NCBI GenBank assembly: GCA_026008535.1
Contig: BRKX01000014.1
Location: 3,472,001-3,536,000, forward strand
Origin: Perilla frutescens
Lineage: Eukaryota > Streptophyta > Magnoliopsida > Lamiales > Lamiaceae
DNA length: 64,000 nucleotides
Direction: 5' to 3'
Shown here piece by piece: positions 22,794 to 36,973 of the stretch. The translations under genes were made by a program, and so were the position numbers. A model generated the notes under the pieces. That model saw nothing but the letters and a program-made list of their open reading frames with translations, searched no databases and was not told the origin of the DNA. Position 1 is the first letter of the stretch. Each line of letters opens with the position of its first letter.

Positions 22794-23290
22794 CATATTA
22801 TTATTGAAAAAAAAGATGAAGAAACAATTTGGAACAATATTCAGACCCAATCTCGATATCAAGAATAGATCAGCCGTGAGCTGTGACATAAATCTCTCTA
22901 ATTTCATGATTTATGGATCAATATTCAGAAACTCGAACAAACTTCATTAAAGTACAATTCTAGCATATTTTTTGCATTAAAAACACAAATTTCTCTGCAA
23001 TGATGTACCAAAAGAAAATCTTGAATCAAAACTTCGAAGTATAAATTAAAGGGGTGACGTAAGATATGACTCCCCAAAAATCAATTCCCACATCAAGAAT
23101 TTATGAACTATGATAATTTATAATAGAAGGGAAAAAAATAAGATCACCTAAGTAAGAATTAGATACAACAGCAAATTAGCCAGTTACTCTTTTTGCCTCT
23201 GCCTACTATGAGACCTACCGGCTATCACATAAAGTTATGCACTGTAGAGTCTGCCCTCTCTCTTTCTCTCTCAAGTTATGCACCGAAGAT
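22794..23290. other. Intergenic / distal 3' region of the AAA ATPase gene
   Basis: No gene is seen. The downstream untranslated region of the AAA ATPase gene probably extends into the upper part, but no clear polyadenylation signal was assigned. Confidence 0.4.
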
Positions 23291-23295
23291 TCTGC

Positions 23296-23298
<3 letters not shown>

Positions 23299-23333
<35 letters not shown>
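23299..23333. repeat. (CT)n microsatellite, about 17 units
   Basis: An uninterrupted CT run lies about 110 bp beyond the AAA ATPase stop codon. In that gene's transcript it would be a GA repeat, probably in the 3' untranslated region. It is likely length-polymorphic. Confidence 0.9.
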
Positions 23334-23335
<2 letters not shown>

Positions 23336-23441
23336 GGACAGGAAAAGGGTGATTTTACCTCACAGGCACCACTTTCTGCATCTTCTAACTTCCTACAGGG
23401 AACAAAAAGGCTGTCGGGGTATTCTGTTGATGGTAGTAGTA

Positions 23442-26400
23442 TCAAAAACCAAATGGCGATTTTTTCCTGCTTCCGCCTTCACCATATTGCTCATTCCATT
23501 TTCTCAACTCATTCATACTAGCTGCATCAAAGGCAACTGATGGTCCGACCTAATAAATGGTTATGAAAATCCACACAATATTAGCCCGGATCCCCTTCAG
23601 CCTAGAAGAAGCATAAAAGCTATGGAAAATATGAAGGGAGAAAGGTACATGGAGAAACCCTCTTAGCATCCAAGGGAATAATATGATCAAACTAAAATCG
23701 CTTCTAGAAGAAAACATTCTTTTATAGGTACATCCTAATGATATTATGAGGCAATGCAAATGTTTAGCATGACTCCAGTAGATTTTACCTTGGCTTTAGA
23801 TTGAGTAAAATCATCCAACTTGAGTGCTCTTAAAACTGGAACACCATCAAATTTGTCACCCTGCAAGGAGATCATCGCAGATGATAAGAATAAAGGAATA
23901 GTCAAGTTGGAAGAAAACGCACCGCATGTTCTGATATAGGAAAGCAAATAAAAGACACTTGTAACCCATACTTATTTTCCCTAAAGGAACTCTCGATTTC
24001 TTGTTTTTATCTTTCAAGATAACTTTTGAGCAACATCTATCGTGACAGACAGACAGTCCTTATATTTATCATGATGCATTTAGTCTCTCCAGGATGCCAC
24101 AGCTCGGGAAACCTAGGCTCCGCTTGAATGAGTTCATCCATTTATTTTTCATGAGCATGCATCAAAATACAGACATATACAAAGATCTGATCATAGGAGA
24201 AGGTAGTTCATTGACTTTAATGAGTTGAGATATTGCTAACTTAGGCTTCAGGACTACAACCAACAGATTGGAGGAAATATCAGTCATCACTGCAATGTTG
24301 AAGCTAGAAGAATCACAGGATTTTATGTTGTTCACCTTGCTTTCTTGTTCCAGTAACTCTTGGACAGGTCTGTACGCTGCAGCAATACAAAGGTTCTGCA
24401 ATATAAAAAATGTGAAAACTAGTTCAGAAATAAGTGGCAACCAACTCTATTTGCAAAGTATGAAACTCATTCATCACCTTCAGATCGCTCCCTGAATAAC
24501 CTTCAGTAGCATTTGCAAGTTGTTCCAAGGGAAACCCAAGTTCCAGATTTTCTCGAGCTAGAATTATCTTGAGTATTTTCAGACGATTGTCAGCATCCGG
24601 CAGGTCCACGTAGATCCTAATGTCAAACAAATATATCACATCAGAGTGGCAGTTCATGTATCTCAAGTGGCTGTGTGTGTAGTAGAGATGTAACTGACAT
24701 TTGGTAAACAACATAGGGAAAATATTTACACAGCATAAATTTACCTTCTTGGTAAACGGCGAATGACAGCATCATCAAGGTCAAATGGCCTATTTGTAGC
24801 CCCAAGCACAAGGATTCTCTGGCTGTCTTTTGACCTCAAGCCATCCCATGCTGCCATAAACTCATTTCGCATTCTTCTAGTTGCCTCATGCTCAAAAGCA
24901 CCACCACGAGCACCAAGTAAGCTGTCAACCTGCAGTCACAGGAATGGCACACAGGAAAAGACAATAATGAAGCCAAAACAGGACTGTATCGAGATAAGAA
25001 ACAAAAATGACAAAACTACTATGCTTGTTGCTCAGTTGCACAAATCCACTAAGCTGCTGTGAGAGTTCAAATATTGTTCTATGAAATTATAACTATAATT
25101 GCTGAGGGAAAAGATGACCATCAACATGCTAGGAACTAACCGACAAATTTCTAACAGACAGCATGCTTAATTTGATCGAGCGTATGGATGTGTGTACACA
25201 TATACATGTGCGTGTGTAAATGCATGTGGTCTCACCTCATCAATGAAAATTATTACAGGAGCCAGCTTGCTGGCAAAGGAGAAAAGTGCTCGGGTAAGTT
25301 TTTCAGCATCACCAAACCACTGCATCAGAAGGCAAGCTAAAACTGTTGGTAACCAATAATAACATTCACTAGTGGAAGCTTTAAGAATAAACAAATATAA
25401 AGTAAGTGCACTATGTGAATTCAACTCCATTCTGCTTTCCTTTGTCTTACAGACACTAGCACCATTTTTAGCTAGCTTTTTCATAAAATGTAACGATAAT
25501 ACATTAAATTTTAAGAACAGACAAAGTAAAACTAACTAATTGATTAAGGATATTGATTGTTTATTCATTATCAGTGTTCTCACAAGTCACCAATATTTAT
25601 TAACTAACTAATCCTTGTGAGGAACGAATAACATCAGATCATAAGCTCAAAAAAGTTAATTATTTCCAAAGCCATACTTTCACTTACTTTAGATGTAAGT
25701 GTTGAACCAGTAATGCTGATGAAATTTGCACCAGCTTCTGTTGCAAGTGCTTTTGCCATAAGGGTTTTTCCAGTTCCAGGGGGACCAAAGAGTAATATCC
25801 CTTTGCAAGGCTGATGGGAAGAACATTCATAACTGTGATGTGAAGGAGAAACAAAATTTGCCATTATATGTAACAGTAAGTTACCCGCAGCAAATTTCCA
25901 CGGGAGAAAAGCTCAGGTCTCCTCATAGGTAGAATGACAAGTTCATTCAGTGCCTTCTTCACGTCTTCAAGGGCACCCACATCATCAAATTTCACACCAA
26001 TCTCTCCTGGAGGAACCACTGCTGAGACGAAGTTGGTCTCATACTCATCCTTAGCAAGATTCTGCAACAAGTATTGCTTCAATATAATAGAAAAGATACA
26101 AAATCTTTTCATGATAACAAAAGAAGAAAAAACCTTCAGATTCTGGGACGGCTTCTTTGAAGCTGTTTCCTGCTCCTTTAACCTCAGAATTGCAAGTTCA
26201 AGGCTACACAAGAGAACTTACAGCAGTCAACATGATGCAGATAAAATCTGGTTCTTAGAAAACTACAATCCCAGATAATTACCTCTCACGAGGAACCTGC
26301 ATTCGATCCCCCTTAACTGAAGGAAGAAGACATGAGGAAAGGTAATGATTTTTGGCCCAGCCCACCACCTTTTCTGCTTCTGTAGTTCATTAGAAGAAAA

Positions 26401-29400
26401 AAAATAAGAAGTGTAGTAGTAAGAATAGTGGATAGGAGTTCTAATCTTAGCATAATAATTTATAATTAAACATGGATCTGCAAATAAGCTTCTTACTCTG
26501 TTTTGTCAATACAACACCATCAGTGTTTACATGTAACAAGTCCATGCATGACAAGTCGTGTTCCTCAAGAACCTGAAATGAACAAACACAGTCTCTTTAG
26601 TAAATTGACTAAGGAATAACTGATCTGTTGGAAGAATGTAACCAAACAAAATAAAGTACACCAACATGAGACTGCAATAGAATTGCCAATGTACCTTATG
26701 CAATTCGCTCAAGTTGTTTCGTGATACCACTATTCTCTTGTCTTCCTCAATCTGCTTATTGAATATCCTCAAGAGATCTTCCTCCTGTAATCATCAAGCA
26801 ACATTCCCACTCACTTCATACTACAAAATTATTTTATAATCTCAAATGATAACAAATAAGTACCCAACTTATTTTTCATCTGTGCATGTCTAATTAATTA
26901 GTACTACTCTGCCACATTATGATGCCAATGATTTCAGAATGTATGGAAGCAATTAATAAAATTCTCAGGCACTGGAAATCTTTCTGAATTTTGAAAAGAA
27001 ATTGAGAGATGCTCTTTTTTTTTCTTTTTTGGAGATGCTCTTCAGATAGAAGGCCAAGTGGAGAAAAAAGATAAAGAATTCAGAACTGGCAGGAATGCTG
27101 TTTGTTTTCACAAATCAAGTGAATGCATTATACGACAAAAGGTATCTCCAGTATATGGCGCCCATAATGGGTCATAGTTAATGAATAAAGAATGTCTATC
27201 AAAGCAAAATTAGCTTAAGCATCCAAAATGAAATAAATTTATAAACGATAACGATATCATAAAGAATTACCTTTGGCAGATCTAAGCACATCACATTAGT
27301 GAATAGCTTATGTATTTCATCCTCTCCGGACCGTTTAGTAGGTCTTAGTCCCTCTGCAAGTCTCTTCAAAAGAGGCTGAGAAATAAACATCAATCATCTG
27401 ACGCTAAATCAAGAATATTATAGTTCTATTCAAACACAAGATGTTGAAGTCACCTAGGTGAAGAAAAGATATAATTTGACAAAACACACACGACCCCACA
27501 ATGTAGACCAGGGTATGCCAATGAGATGCCGATGTACTTATTCTGCATCTTCCATTAAAGTAACTAATTTGAGGCTGAATATATTTCAGCAGGAACATAT
27601 TTAGATTTTATTTGATTTTATTTTTTTTGCTTCAATTGTAAGAGGTTAGCATGGGTTTTTCAATATGTTTCTATAAGATATTGATTAATCCTTCCTTATT
27701 AGATACTTATTGTGCCCCAAAGATCTAGCGCAGCCTTCTATGTGCATCATGGGCTCCAAAAAGTTTGTGGAATATTTCCTTCAAATATTATGATTCCAAA
27801 CAAATAACCCTCTCTGTTCCCACTTTAAATATTAATCTAGACTTCAAAGCATACACACTAAGAAGAATATGAGAATTCTCTTCTCAACCCATCTGCAGAA
27901 ACCTACACAAAATAGATACAAGTCTTATTTCACTATAGATCACCAAGCATTCAGACCAACTAAAATCCCACATAATGTTGATAAAAAGGGCTTAAGTATA
28001 AATGATAACACTCTGCCCTTTAAGACGAACGAAGCACTCTGACGGGCTCAAGACATTAGAGAAGCTAAGGTAACGATGAATTGCAAAAGATGGTTCTTAG
28101 AAGGTTCCCTGGTGTTGCTTATAGAAAAAATAATCCCCATAAATCAATACAGAAAAAGGGGTTTCCAAATGTAGGAATTATTGGATCTCAGTTTTAGGGC
28201 TAACTTTTAACTTATGGACTTTAAAGGGTTTTCAAAATATCAGGGAACTCAGTGGTGGTCTGACTGCCGTGGACAGTGGACCAAAATACAATATCCATCA
28301 ATGATCTTCATCATCAATCATGAATTAAGTCAAAGGACTTGAAAGTGGGCTTTTTCCTCATTGTTTGCGGTTTGAAATAATCAATGTTGCAGCAGCATCT
28401 CCTCTATCAACCTTGAATTCAGTTTGTCGTAGTCAAGATCCCCACCAGATCATTAGACAGAAGGTGCCCTCCAAGACTGGAAAATAACCAACGGTGCAGC
28501 AGCATATCCGGCTCAAGAATCAAAGCAGAAGGACGGATTTTCAATTTCCCATGAAAGTGGAAAGGTCACAATGGAAGGCAAAAAGGTTGAATTAATATAG
28601 AAGAAACTCCTCCCTCAAAGCACCAATAGCATTGAGTAATAATGAAATCCTCTTGTTTCTCCAAGGAGGATATTGATGGTAGCATTAGTAATAAAACTTA
28701 TTTAATAAGAATATAACGAGCTCTATTTCATCAACAATTATGGAAAACACTTCCAGGCTAAATAAGTTTTCTCATGGATTGGATCTGTGTATTCTGTTCA
28801 GCTTCAGCCTAATTACTGTTAGGCCCAAGGATGCATTAGACTTTTTTATCAAAAAATAAATACAATGAACATAAAAGAGTTGTAGAGCTCATGAGATTTA
28901 CCAACTTAGCAAGACGGCCCAAGTTTGGAAGTATCATTGTCTGTCAAAAATCAAAAGAAAGGTCAAGAGGATTTTGCCTTGTTGAGCACCTAGGATCTAC
29001 AAATGATCATGCCCTGCTGAGTATAAGAAGACACAAATGAAATCAGTTTGTCACAAACTGGAACTTACAAATTTCTCCTTTTCTTTTGAGTTTGAGCCTG
29101 TTTCCAATTTGTTTTGTCCACAAATCAAGACCACAGGACCTGATAATTTGTCAAACAACTCTTGCATCTTGCTAACAAACTCTTTCCGATTTGACTTGGA
29201 GACTGCCTTCGATAGCCAAAGAGAAGAATCTGGGAAGTAGACTACAAGTGGTTGTTGCGATTCCAAAACCTGTATTCATCATGAAAAAATGTAATTGCAG
29301 AAACTAAAAGAAAACTATATGAGAATTAAAACACAGTATTGTTATAGTCATCTAAAAACTTGTACCTCACAAAGCACTTCCATCGCAATATAGCTGTCAT

Positions 29401-32400
29401 GTGTTTGAGCATCAAGATCATGTTCAATATCCTTCACTGCAATTTGAATATGATGGAAGTGGTGGTGGTCAGGGTTTCATGGTTTAAGAATTCCATTATT
29501 TAGCCAAAAAAAGTTGTGCAGGCATCATATGAGAGAATGACTAGCATAAATCATCATACTGGATTGGATTATTAGTCAGATAGTTGATACTTGATTCTGA
29601 CAACAGAAAAATCATATTTTTCTAGGATTCCCCAAATAACCGAACATCAAAAGTTTGGTATCCAGAAAAGTAAAGTGATGTTAATGAGTACCCCTCCAAA
29701 ACTGAATTTCAGAAAGCATGCCTAAATGTGAGCCACAAAATACAGCAAATGAGACAAGGACAAATTTGTTTAAGCTAAATTAACAATGTATAGTCATCCC
29801 TTAGAAGAACAGCAAAATATAGTTAATCAGAAACTCAATATTTTGTCTACTAAGCCAAAAAAGCCCAGGTTCTTTTGCTTATGTCACCAAGTTGTGCCAA
29901 AAGAAACAAGGAACCAGTGTCACACTTCGCAATATATTAGGAAATGAACATGTCATTGTCTAGGTGTACCAGCTTATAATGTACTAATGCAAGAATAATT
30001 GAGTGTTCAGCAGTTTTATAAGATCGATTATATCCCATAGTTAATTTCACCACTCAACGTTAAAACTACAAAATCACAAACTACTCCCAATTTTGTTGGC
30101 ATCAGACCTTCAATAAGAAAAGACAGCTAGTATATATTTACACAAACTTCAATTAGAAATAGAAGTGATTAACAAAAAGATCATTGAAAACTATGACTGC
30201 TTAATACAGTGAAGCATCATAACAAACAGGTTCCTCCAAAGAGACTAGTGACACACTAAAAATCATAATACCAAAATGGAAGCATAAGATAGAGTTACAT
30301 TTAAAGAAAATTAGCCTCCTTCACCCAAGCTTCTATACGAGCATGGCATAAAATGTGTGAGAACACCAGAAATTGAGTGTTTCCATTCTCTGCTCCTAAA
30401 ACTACCACTTCCAGTAAATAAAAGAATTTGAGAACCAGCAACTCCAAAGTGTAACTTATAATATCCAGAAAGTGTACATAAAATACAAAAAAGCAGCACG
30501 CATGCAGGTTCTTCTGCTAGATTCTAATAGTGGTATTCAGTGTGTAATATATACCATGAAGCCAACACACTGAAGGCTTTGCAGTAGCCTCCGCACTTTT
30601 TGCATCCTTCACTTCCTCTGTTGTCTTGCAACTGATATCAAAAACAACAGCCGCTTGGTCCCCGTTCACTTCATACACCTCCCCTCGTTGACCGCTAGAC
30701 AAAGTCCTGAAAAGATATAGTTCTTTGAAAAACCAACCAATTCATAAGATAAATGAAACTGCAAGCACAGAAGTATTATGAACTATCAGCAAAGGCACTG
30801 ATGGGTAACAAAAGGATGCATGCCAAACAGCAAGATTAGTATGGATTTTATCAATAAGTTGTTCTGGAAATTCAACTTACATTCTGTTTTAGGACACAAA
30901 AGATTATTAACTATTCCACATGCATTTCAACAAATTACCAACCCACCTGCCACGAATAATAGTATAAGCATTTGTTGGACCATCCGATGTTGGTATCTTC
31001 CCCAATACAATCCTGTGACGAATTGGATATGTCAATGATAAGGTGCAGAAAAGTTCAAAGATAATGGCCAATGTGCTTTTCTGAAGGAGTCTTGAATGTA
31101 AATAAGGAATGCCCCTACCATGAACCCCCTCACTCTAACCCTACTCTCACAGCCAAATTCCCTCTCTGCAGTGATGAATCTTGGATTCTAAAGTATTTGG
31201 AAGGTGAAAGGAAATGTATGCTATTGGATTAGCCAACACTAACTTGCATCTGGCTCTTCAGCATTACCATAATATAGGCTTTTGATAAAGACAAACTTTC
31301 CACATGAGACTTAATCCCACATGAAACTGACGAGAATGAAAAAAATATTTGAAGCCAGAAAATGTACATCATTTTGGAACGGCCTAATTCGAAGTGTACA
31401 TCGATTTGGAACTGCCTAATTCGAGAATGGATGTGCTTAAATATGTAGTACCTCCTTATCCTTAATTGCCCAAGCATTCCTTAATAGCTTGAGCTAGAAA
31501 AATATTAATTATTCGACTGGATTTAGAACACAAATGCTATATCTAGCTTCCTTGCAACAATCAAGGTTTTCCCTTTCCCATTTGCCTCCTCTAATGATCA
31601 ATTATATCAAATCTTGCCATGTGTTTTTTCATGACTATAGATGACAATAGGAGATGACTATAGGAACTTCAATAGTGGTGGAGGAAAGTTCTGTTTCCTT
31701 TCTTGTTAAATGCAATTGAAGAATTTCTATCGTATTCTTGTTCCTTCAATTCTTAAACACTAAAACGAATTCTCTCCGTGGCAAGCACTAAAAGAGATAG
31801 AAGGATCTACAGATAACAAGATGGAGCAATTATAGTTGAGCAATACCACCAGTAAAACCCATACGAGAGATGCAATGACACGGGGGGGGGGGGGGGGGGG
31901 GACAACAAAAACATTCCAAATTTTCATTATTGAATTTGCATCCATTGCTTCTACATGATAAATTATGCATACAGTTGCCATTAAAATGCACAGACAAAGA
32001 AAACGATATTCAATAAGAACAATCTGGAAGAAAACAGCCTCAAGAGTAATGAACTTTGGAAATGCAAAAAAGAAAGAGGGGCGGAGACTTACTTAAGAAA
32101 ATAATACCATGTAAACTCATTCGATAACAATTTTTACAAGCAATCAAGTACCAACAGTATTGACTTCATAAAAAGAAAAGGACAAAGGATAAGTTTATTA
32201 ACAGATGACTATTGAAGACAATTACCTATTGTTTGCTTCAATGCAAACAGATGGTCCAATGTACTTCACTCGATCCCCTGGTGAAAGATAATTTGATGTA
32301 TCACCGAAAGAATTGAATGGTTAAGAATCTACTTACTCAAAATTAAGTATGGAAAAAAAGTAATGTTCAGCATTTTGAAACATTTAGTTGTATTCCATAC

Positions 32401-34795
32401 TCAAAGATCCACTGTGGCCAACTAACTAATTGAATGTCAAGAATCCACTTGCCTTGTTAATGGCAAGTGAATTAGATCCATTGAGTCTACCAGACTCAGT
32501 TTGTGATATAAATTTTGTGAAGAAGAATGCGGTTATCATCTGATTATTCAAGCTCATATTCAAGAATGTCATAGTACAGAAATACAGAATGCAACTATAA
32601 ATTTTCTATGAATTTTGACTGAGACATTGTGTACGTAGTATCTTTAAAACACCTTCAGCATTAACATACCTCTGTGCATAATTTAAATTGGTAGCACCGA
32701 AAGTATGTTACCTTTCTTAAGTGCATGACTGGCCATATCAGATTGTTCTGAAGTTTCTGGTTTTGAAGATGCTGAAGAGCGTTCAGGTTCCCCAGAAACA
32801 CTCTGCAATACAAACATTACAAACTATTAAAATTAAATTAAAATATATATTAAAATAAAAACTGATTCACATTCCCCTCCTGAAGATCCAAAGTAGACAT
32901 ATTTATTTATGAAAATTAATGTCCAACAACTTTAGGTTAACGGATGTATTATTTATCACTTATTCAATAGCATACAATTGGAGTCTAGAGGTATCTCGAA
33001 CAGGCACACCATCAAGTGTGCAATCAGCTCGTTGAGTTGTAAAGATTTATCATCTGGAGAAAACATGACAGTCCCTTCTTCTTATTCCCCTCTTTCATTC
33101 TCCTTATGAGCCCCAATAACTGTTTAAAACTCCATGCAAAAGTGTTACCTTCTCAAACTCTTCGACATTGCCTGGAAGAAGCTTTCTCAAATTTTCAGCT
33201 GAGACATTAATATCAACTTCATCATCACTTCCATCAGTTCTGCCCTCACCACTGCTGGTGTAATCTTCCTCATTGCTTGCATCATTTTCATCCTCAATCT
33301 CAGACTCTGACGTACACCCAGAGTTCTCCTCATCTGATTCACTTTCATCTTCATTGAAATCCTTAAAAAAAACACAGAAGGATATTGGAAGAATTCCTTT
33401 GCAATAGAAATAAATAAAATAAGAAACTTAGTTTAGTCGGCCAGCTTTATAGTAAAACAGGAGCATGAATAATAAAAGATCAAGAAGTTAGATGTGTAGC
33501 ATACATGGAGGGCTGTATATCTTGGAAGAATTCCTTCACGATAGAAATTAAAAATAAAATAAAAAACTCAGTTTTAGTTGGCCAGCCTTATCACTAGTAA
33601 AACAGGAGAAGCATACACAGTAAAAGATCAAGAAATTAGACGTGTTTGCTACACGGAGGGGTGTATATCTTGGGGATCAAATTTCACAGATTATAATCTG
33701 TGGAGGCAAAACATTGTATCATTTTGCTTTGCAACTTTAATTCACTAAAGATTTTTTCACTTATGACTGGCAGGCCAACCAAGATGGAGAAAATTAAATT
33801 CTAAACTCACATGTGGAGCTAAAATGCTGCTATCAAGCACCAATACTGGTACTTGTAAATCCCGAGCAAGTGCTCTGACCAATCTTTCCCGGTATAGCTC
33901 CGTACCTTCAAACCAATTATTACTCTTAATCATAAGGATAGAAACAAAAGTGGGAACTTGGTTAAACAACTTCCCCATAAGTATAAACTGAAAAGGAGAA
34001 AATCTGAGTAGGGATGATAAAAAAAAAAAAAACCTCACCAGGAATGCTCTGAAGCAGAATTCTCCCACTGGCAGAAATCAAACGGCCTCCATAGTCTGTA
34101 GTGAACTTCTTGTGTTTCAGATGGGAGGCCGTACATTCTACAAGAAGGTTTTTAGTGTGTTCACTGCAAGAATAATAACTTTAAGTACCACCAAGTAACT
34201 ATCATATGCAACTAAAGCAATATAGAATCTGGGATAGAACATACTGGACATAGTAAGGGAAATTATCCCACGAGACTGTAATCTTTTCCCATGGAGTAAT
34301 CCTTCGCAGGAACTCATTTCTAAATCTTTCTCGTCGAGTTAGAAAAGAGGACTCCCTCTTTTTATTATCTATAGCAATCTTTTCATTTTTAAGCCACTCC
34401 ATTTGATCTTGCTCCCCAAGGCGAGCATGAGCATCACAATGCCTGGCATTGTCCGTTGTATTTTCCTTGGGAATCTTTTCCTTCTCACAACCCGCCACAT
34501 CTTTGTTGGGAACACGCTTATCCTCACTTGCATTCCTTCCATCACCTTCGGAACTATAAAATCTTTGTGAACAATTTCTCCAACCAACATATGGCCTCAA
34601 ACTTGATCTTTTACACCATCCCTCAGATAATAAAGAAGAATCAGGCACATATCTCCCGGTCAAGCTACTAGCTCTTGGTGCAGTGCTCAGATATTGTCCA
34701 ATAGAATAATCTCGACAGTTAGAACTACAAAAATATTTGCAGTGTTGAGCAACATAATTCCATTGGTTTTTATACTTTAGTTTCCTTGCATACAT
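23442..34795 (-). CDS. AAA-type ATPase, 24 coding exons, 1013 aa, probable organellar targeting
   Basis: Exons (minus): 34795-34245, 34163-34039, 33905-33811, 33361-33149, 32802-32712, 32277-32226, 31012-30947, 30706-30555, 29436-29366, 29269-29069, 28940-28902, 27375-27271, 26784-26695, 26572-26497, 26379-26283, 26203-26134, 26061-25885, 25810-25688, 25319-25236, 24929-24745, 24616-24478, 24395-24336, 23860-23789 and 23549-23442. They total 3042 nt. The protein starts MYARKLKYKNQW, basic and presequence-like. A region with EHTKNLLVECTASHL follows, then a very acidic stretch (exon 4), then one AAA module near the C-terminus: Walker A GPPGTGKT, Walker B IIFIDE, GATNRPFDLDDAVIRR and the arginine-finger region RRLPRR. 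The WFGDAEKL and GARGGAFEHEATRRMRNEFM segments resemble Msp1/spastin-class ATPases. The closest plant group I recall is Arabidopsis At1g50140/At3g19740. The partner is unknown; by class it should remodel or extract proteins using ATP. An ATG at 34840 is in frame, but a splice acceptor lies between the two ATGs, so 34795 is preferred. Confidence 0.9.
31882..31901. repeat. Poly(G) run of 20 in an AAA ATPase intron
   Basis: Twenty consecutive G lie in the intron between exons 32277-32226 and 31012-30947. In the transcript this is a C run. Run length could be a sequencing or assembly artefact. Confidence 0.75.
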
Positions 34796-35825
34796 CGGAA
34801 CGTGTTCACTGAAAACCACAGACCTGTCAAAAAAGTTCACAAAGTCGGAATTACTTATTTCATTAAATTTGAACAGTTAGTCTAGTATGCTTCAGTCTTC
34901 CCTTCTTTAGAGAACTAATCAAACTAAGAGCATAGATCCCTTATTCACAATTAGTACATCCCCTCATTAAACTATCTACGCCAAGTTTAAACTGCAAAAA
35001 ACTAATTCAGATCTAAATCAACCATTAGCATCATTTTTTTAGCTGCAGCACCATCTCAGATGACCGAGGCCAACTCAGGATAAGTTTGCCATTAATGGTA
35101 CTGCAATCTGCAATATACTGCATGTATTATGTATGCATGCGATCATCTATGCAAAATCCCACATATTAAGGTGGAATTCCGGCATTCACCATGAGTAAAA
35201 ACGCCAGAAGCTAAAGCAGCAATGTCCTTTACAGTCCATAAAAACACAATAAACATGATCAATAAAGGTGGAACCTTTTCACAATAAACTACCATTAAAA
35301 GAGGCATAATTCAATTATTTTTTTTGCTAGAACACGCCTCAACTAAGCAACGAGTAGCATTTAACTCATATAGAAGACCCATTTCCCCCAAACGTTGCAA
35401 ATAACCATAATAATAACAACAGCAATCTTCAAATATTGATCTTTTATCTTTTTTCCCCAATTGTTCTCACTTACTGCAGCTATTCAAACCCGAGATGAGA
35501 GCACAACGAGCCACCAATCCGGGAAAAAAAAATTAAATATAGGGAAATATAACTTTATTATTACCTTTTAATTTGTACTTCACTTGGAAAAACAACAACA
35601 CAGATTAATATACCGAAAAAAATATCGAAAACGAATGAATGGGATGAAAAATAGAAGGGCGAGCGCCCGTTAATGGGGGAGGCGATAGAGAAGATGAGTG
35701 CGAATGCTCGCGCTTTTCTATTTTTATGTTTTTCCCAAAACGGAAAATAGGGCGATAAGATCTGGTGGTTTCTTCAGCAAATAAAAATGAGGGTTTCAGT
35801 AATTCTATTTTCAAGATTAAAATTA
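34796..35825. promoter_or_regulatory. AAA ATPase 5' leader, leader intron and promoter region
   Basis: Two splice-acceptor candidates precede the start codon (AG at 34825-34824 and near 34809), suggesting a leader intron with a noncoding first exon upstream, perhaps in the more GC-rich stretch 35640-35720. No TATA box was assigned. A MULE-derived palindrome begins at 35826, so the native promoter is at most about 1 kb. Confidence 0.45.
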
Positions 35826-36930
35826 GGGAGTTTCAGTTTGCACCCCAAAAGAAAAAAAGAAAAAATAAAATAGTTTTGAAGTTACTTAAATGCCCTTTGT
35901 TCAAAAAGAAAAAGGGTGTTTCTGTTTACACCCCTATATTTACTTTTTGTACCATAGCTTCTCCATGCACCCTCTTTTTTACTCTTTGCACCCCTAAAAT
36001 TGACTATAATGCCCTTACTTAAAAAAAACATAAAATCTGAAAATTAAAAGCATAAAAAAATCGCGTTCCGTTCGAAGTTGTGTATTCGAGCATTCTGAAT
36101 ATGTTCGAAGTCTTCTGTTCGAGCATAATGGATATGTTCGAAGTCTTGTGTTCGAACGGTACTTAAAAAAAATTCATGGAGTCCGTTCGGAAATTATTTT
36201 TCGAACATGCCATGTTTGTTCGAAAATCAATTCTCGAATAAACATGGCATGTTCGAAAATTAATTTTCGAACGTGACTTATTTTAAAAATTATGTATGTT
36301 CGAAAATAAAATTTCGAACAAACACGATGAGTTCGAAATTTCATTTTCGAACCACACTTAATTTTTTCTTTTTGAACAAAGGGCATTTAAGTAACTTCAA
36401 AACTATTTTATTTTTTCTTTTTTTCTTTTGGGGTGCAAAGAGTAAATATGGGGGTGCAAACAGAAATTCCCAAGAAAAAATTAAGTATGGTTCGAAAATG
36501 AAATTTCGAACTCATCGTGTTTGTTCGAAATTTTATTTTCGAACATACATAATTTTTAAAATAAGTCACGTTCGGAAATTAATTTTCGAACACACCATGT
36601 TTGTTCGAAAATTGATTTTCGAACAAACATGGCATGTTCGAAAAATAATTTTCGAACGGACTCCATGAATTTTTTTTTAAGTACCGTTCGAACACAAGAC
36701 TTCGAACATATTCATTATGCTCGAACAGAAGACTTCGAACATATTTAGAATGTTCGAATACACAACTTCGAACGGAACGCGATTTTTTTTATACTTTTAA
36801 TTTTCAGATTTTATGTTTTTTTTTAAGTAAGGGCATTATAGTCAATTTTAGGGGTGCAAATAGTAAAAAATGGGGTGCATGGAGAAGCTATGGTGCAAAA
36901 AGTAAATATGGGGTGCAAACAGAAACTCCC
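35826..36930. mobile_element. Short MULE (outer copy) interrupted by an inverted copy of itself
   Basis: The outer copy is 35826-35913 plus 36472-36930, with left end GGGAGTTTCAGTTTGCACC and right end GGTGCAAACAGAAACTCCC. Its left part is the reverse complement of the 3' end of the inserted copy, and its right part the reverse complement of that copy's 5' section. This gives an A-B-A'-B' arrangement over 1.1 kb. The flanks (AAAATTA on the left, ATACTTT on the right) do not show a matching target duplication for the outer copy. Subfamily-B dyads fill the interior. Confidence 0.8.
35914..36471. mobile_element. Short MULE (inner copy), inserted into its sibling in inverse orientation
   Basis: It starts GGGTGTTTCTGTTTACACCC and ends GGGTGCAAACAGAAATTCCC, flanked by an 8-bp duplication AAGAAAAA (35906-35913 and 36472-36479). 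Its 558 bp are close to the reverse complement of the reconstituted outer copy (about 550 bp), so both come from the same recent source. Confidence 0.8.
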
Positions 36931-36973
36931 ATACTTTACACACTGTTAATGCAAAAATAATGATTTTTGAGAT

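Noticed and set aside
36060..36770. CRISPR-like array of regularly spaced palindromes
   Set aside because: Units are diverged inverted dyads inside a plant transposon, with no identical repeats, unique spacers or cas genes.
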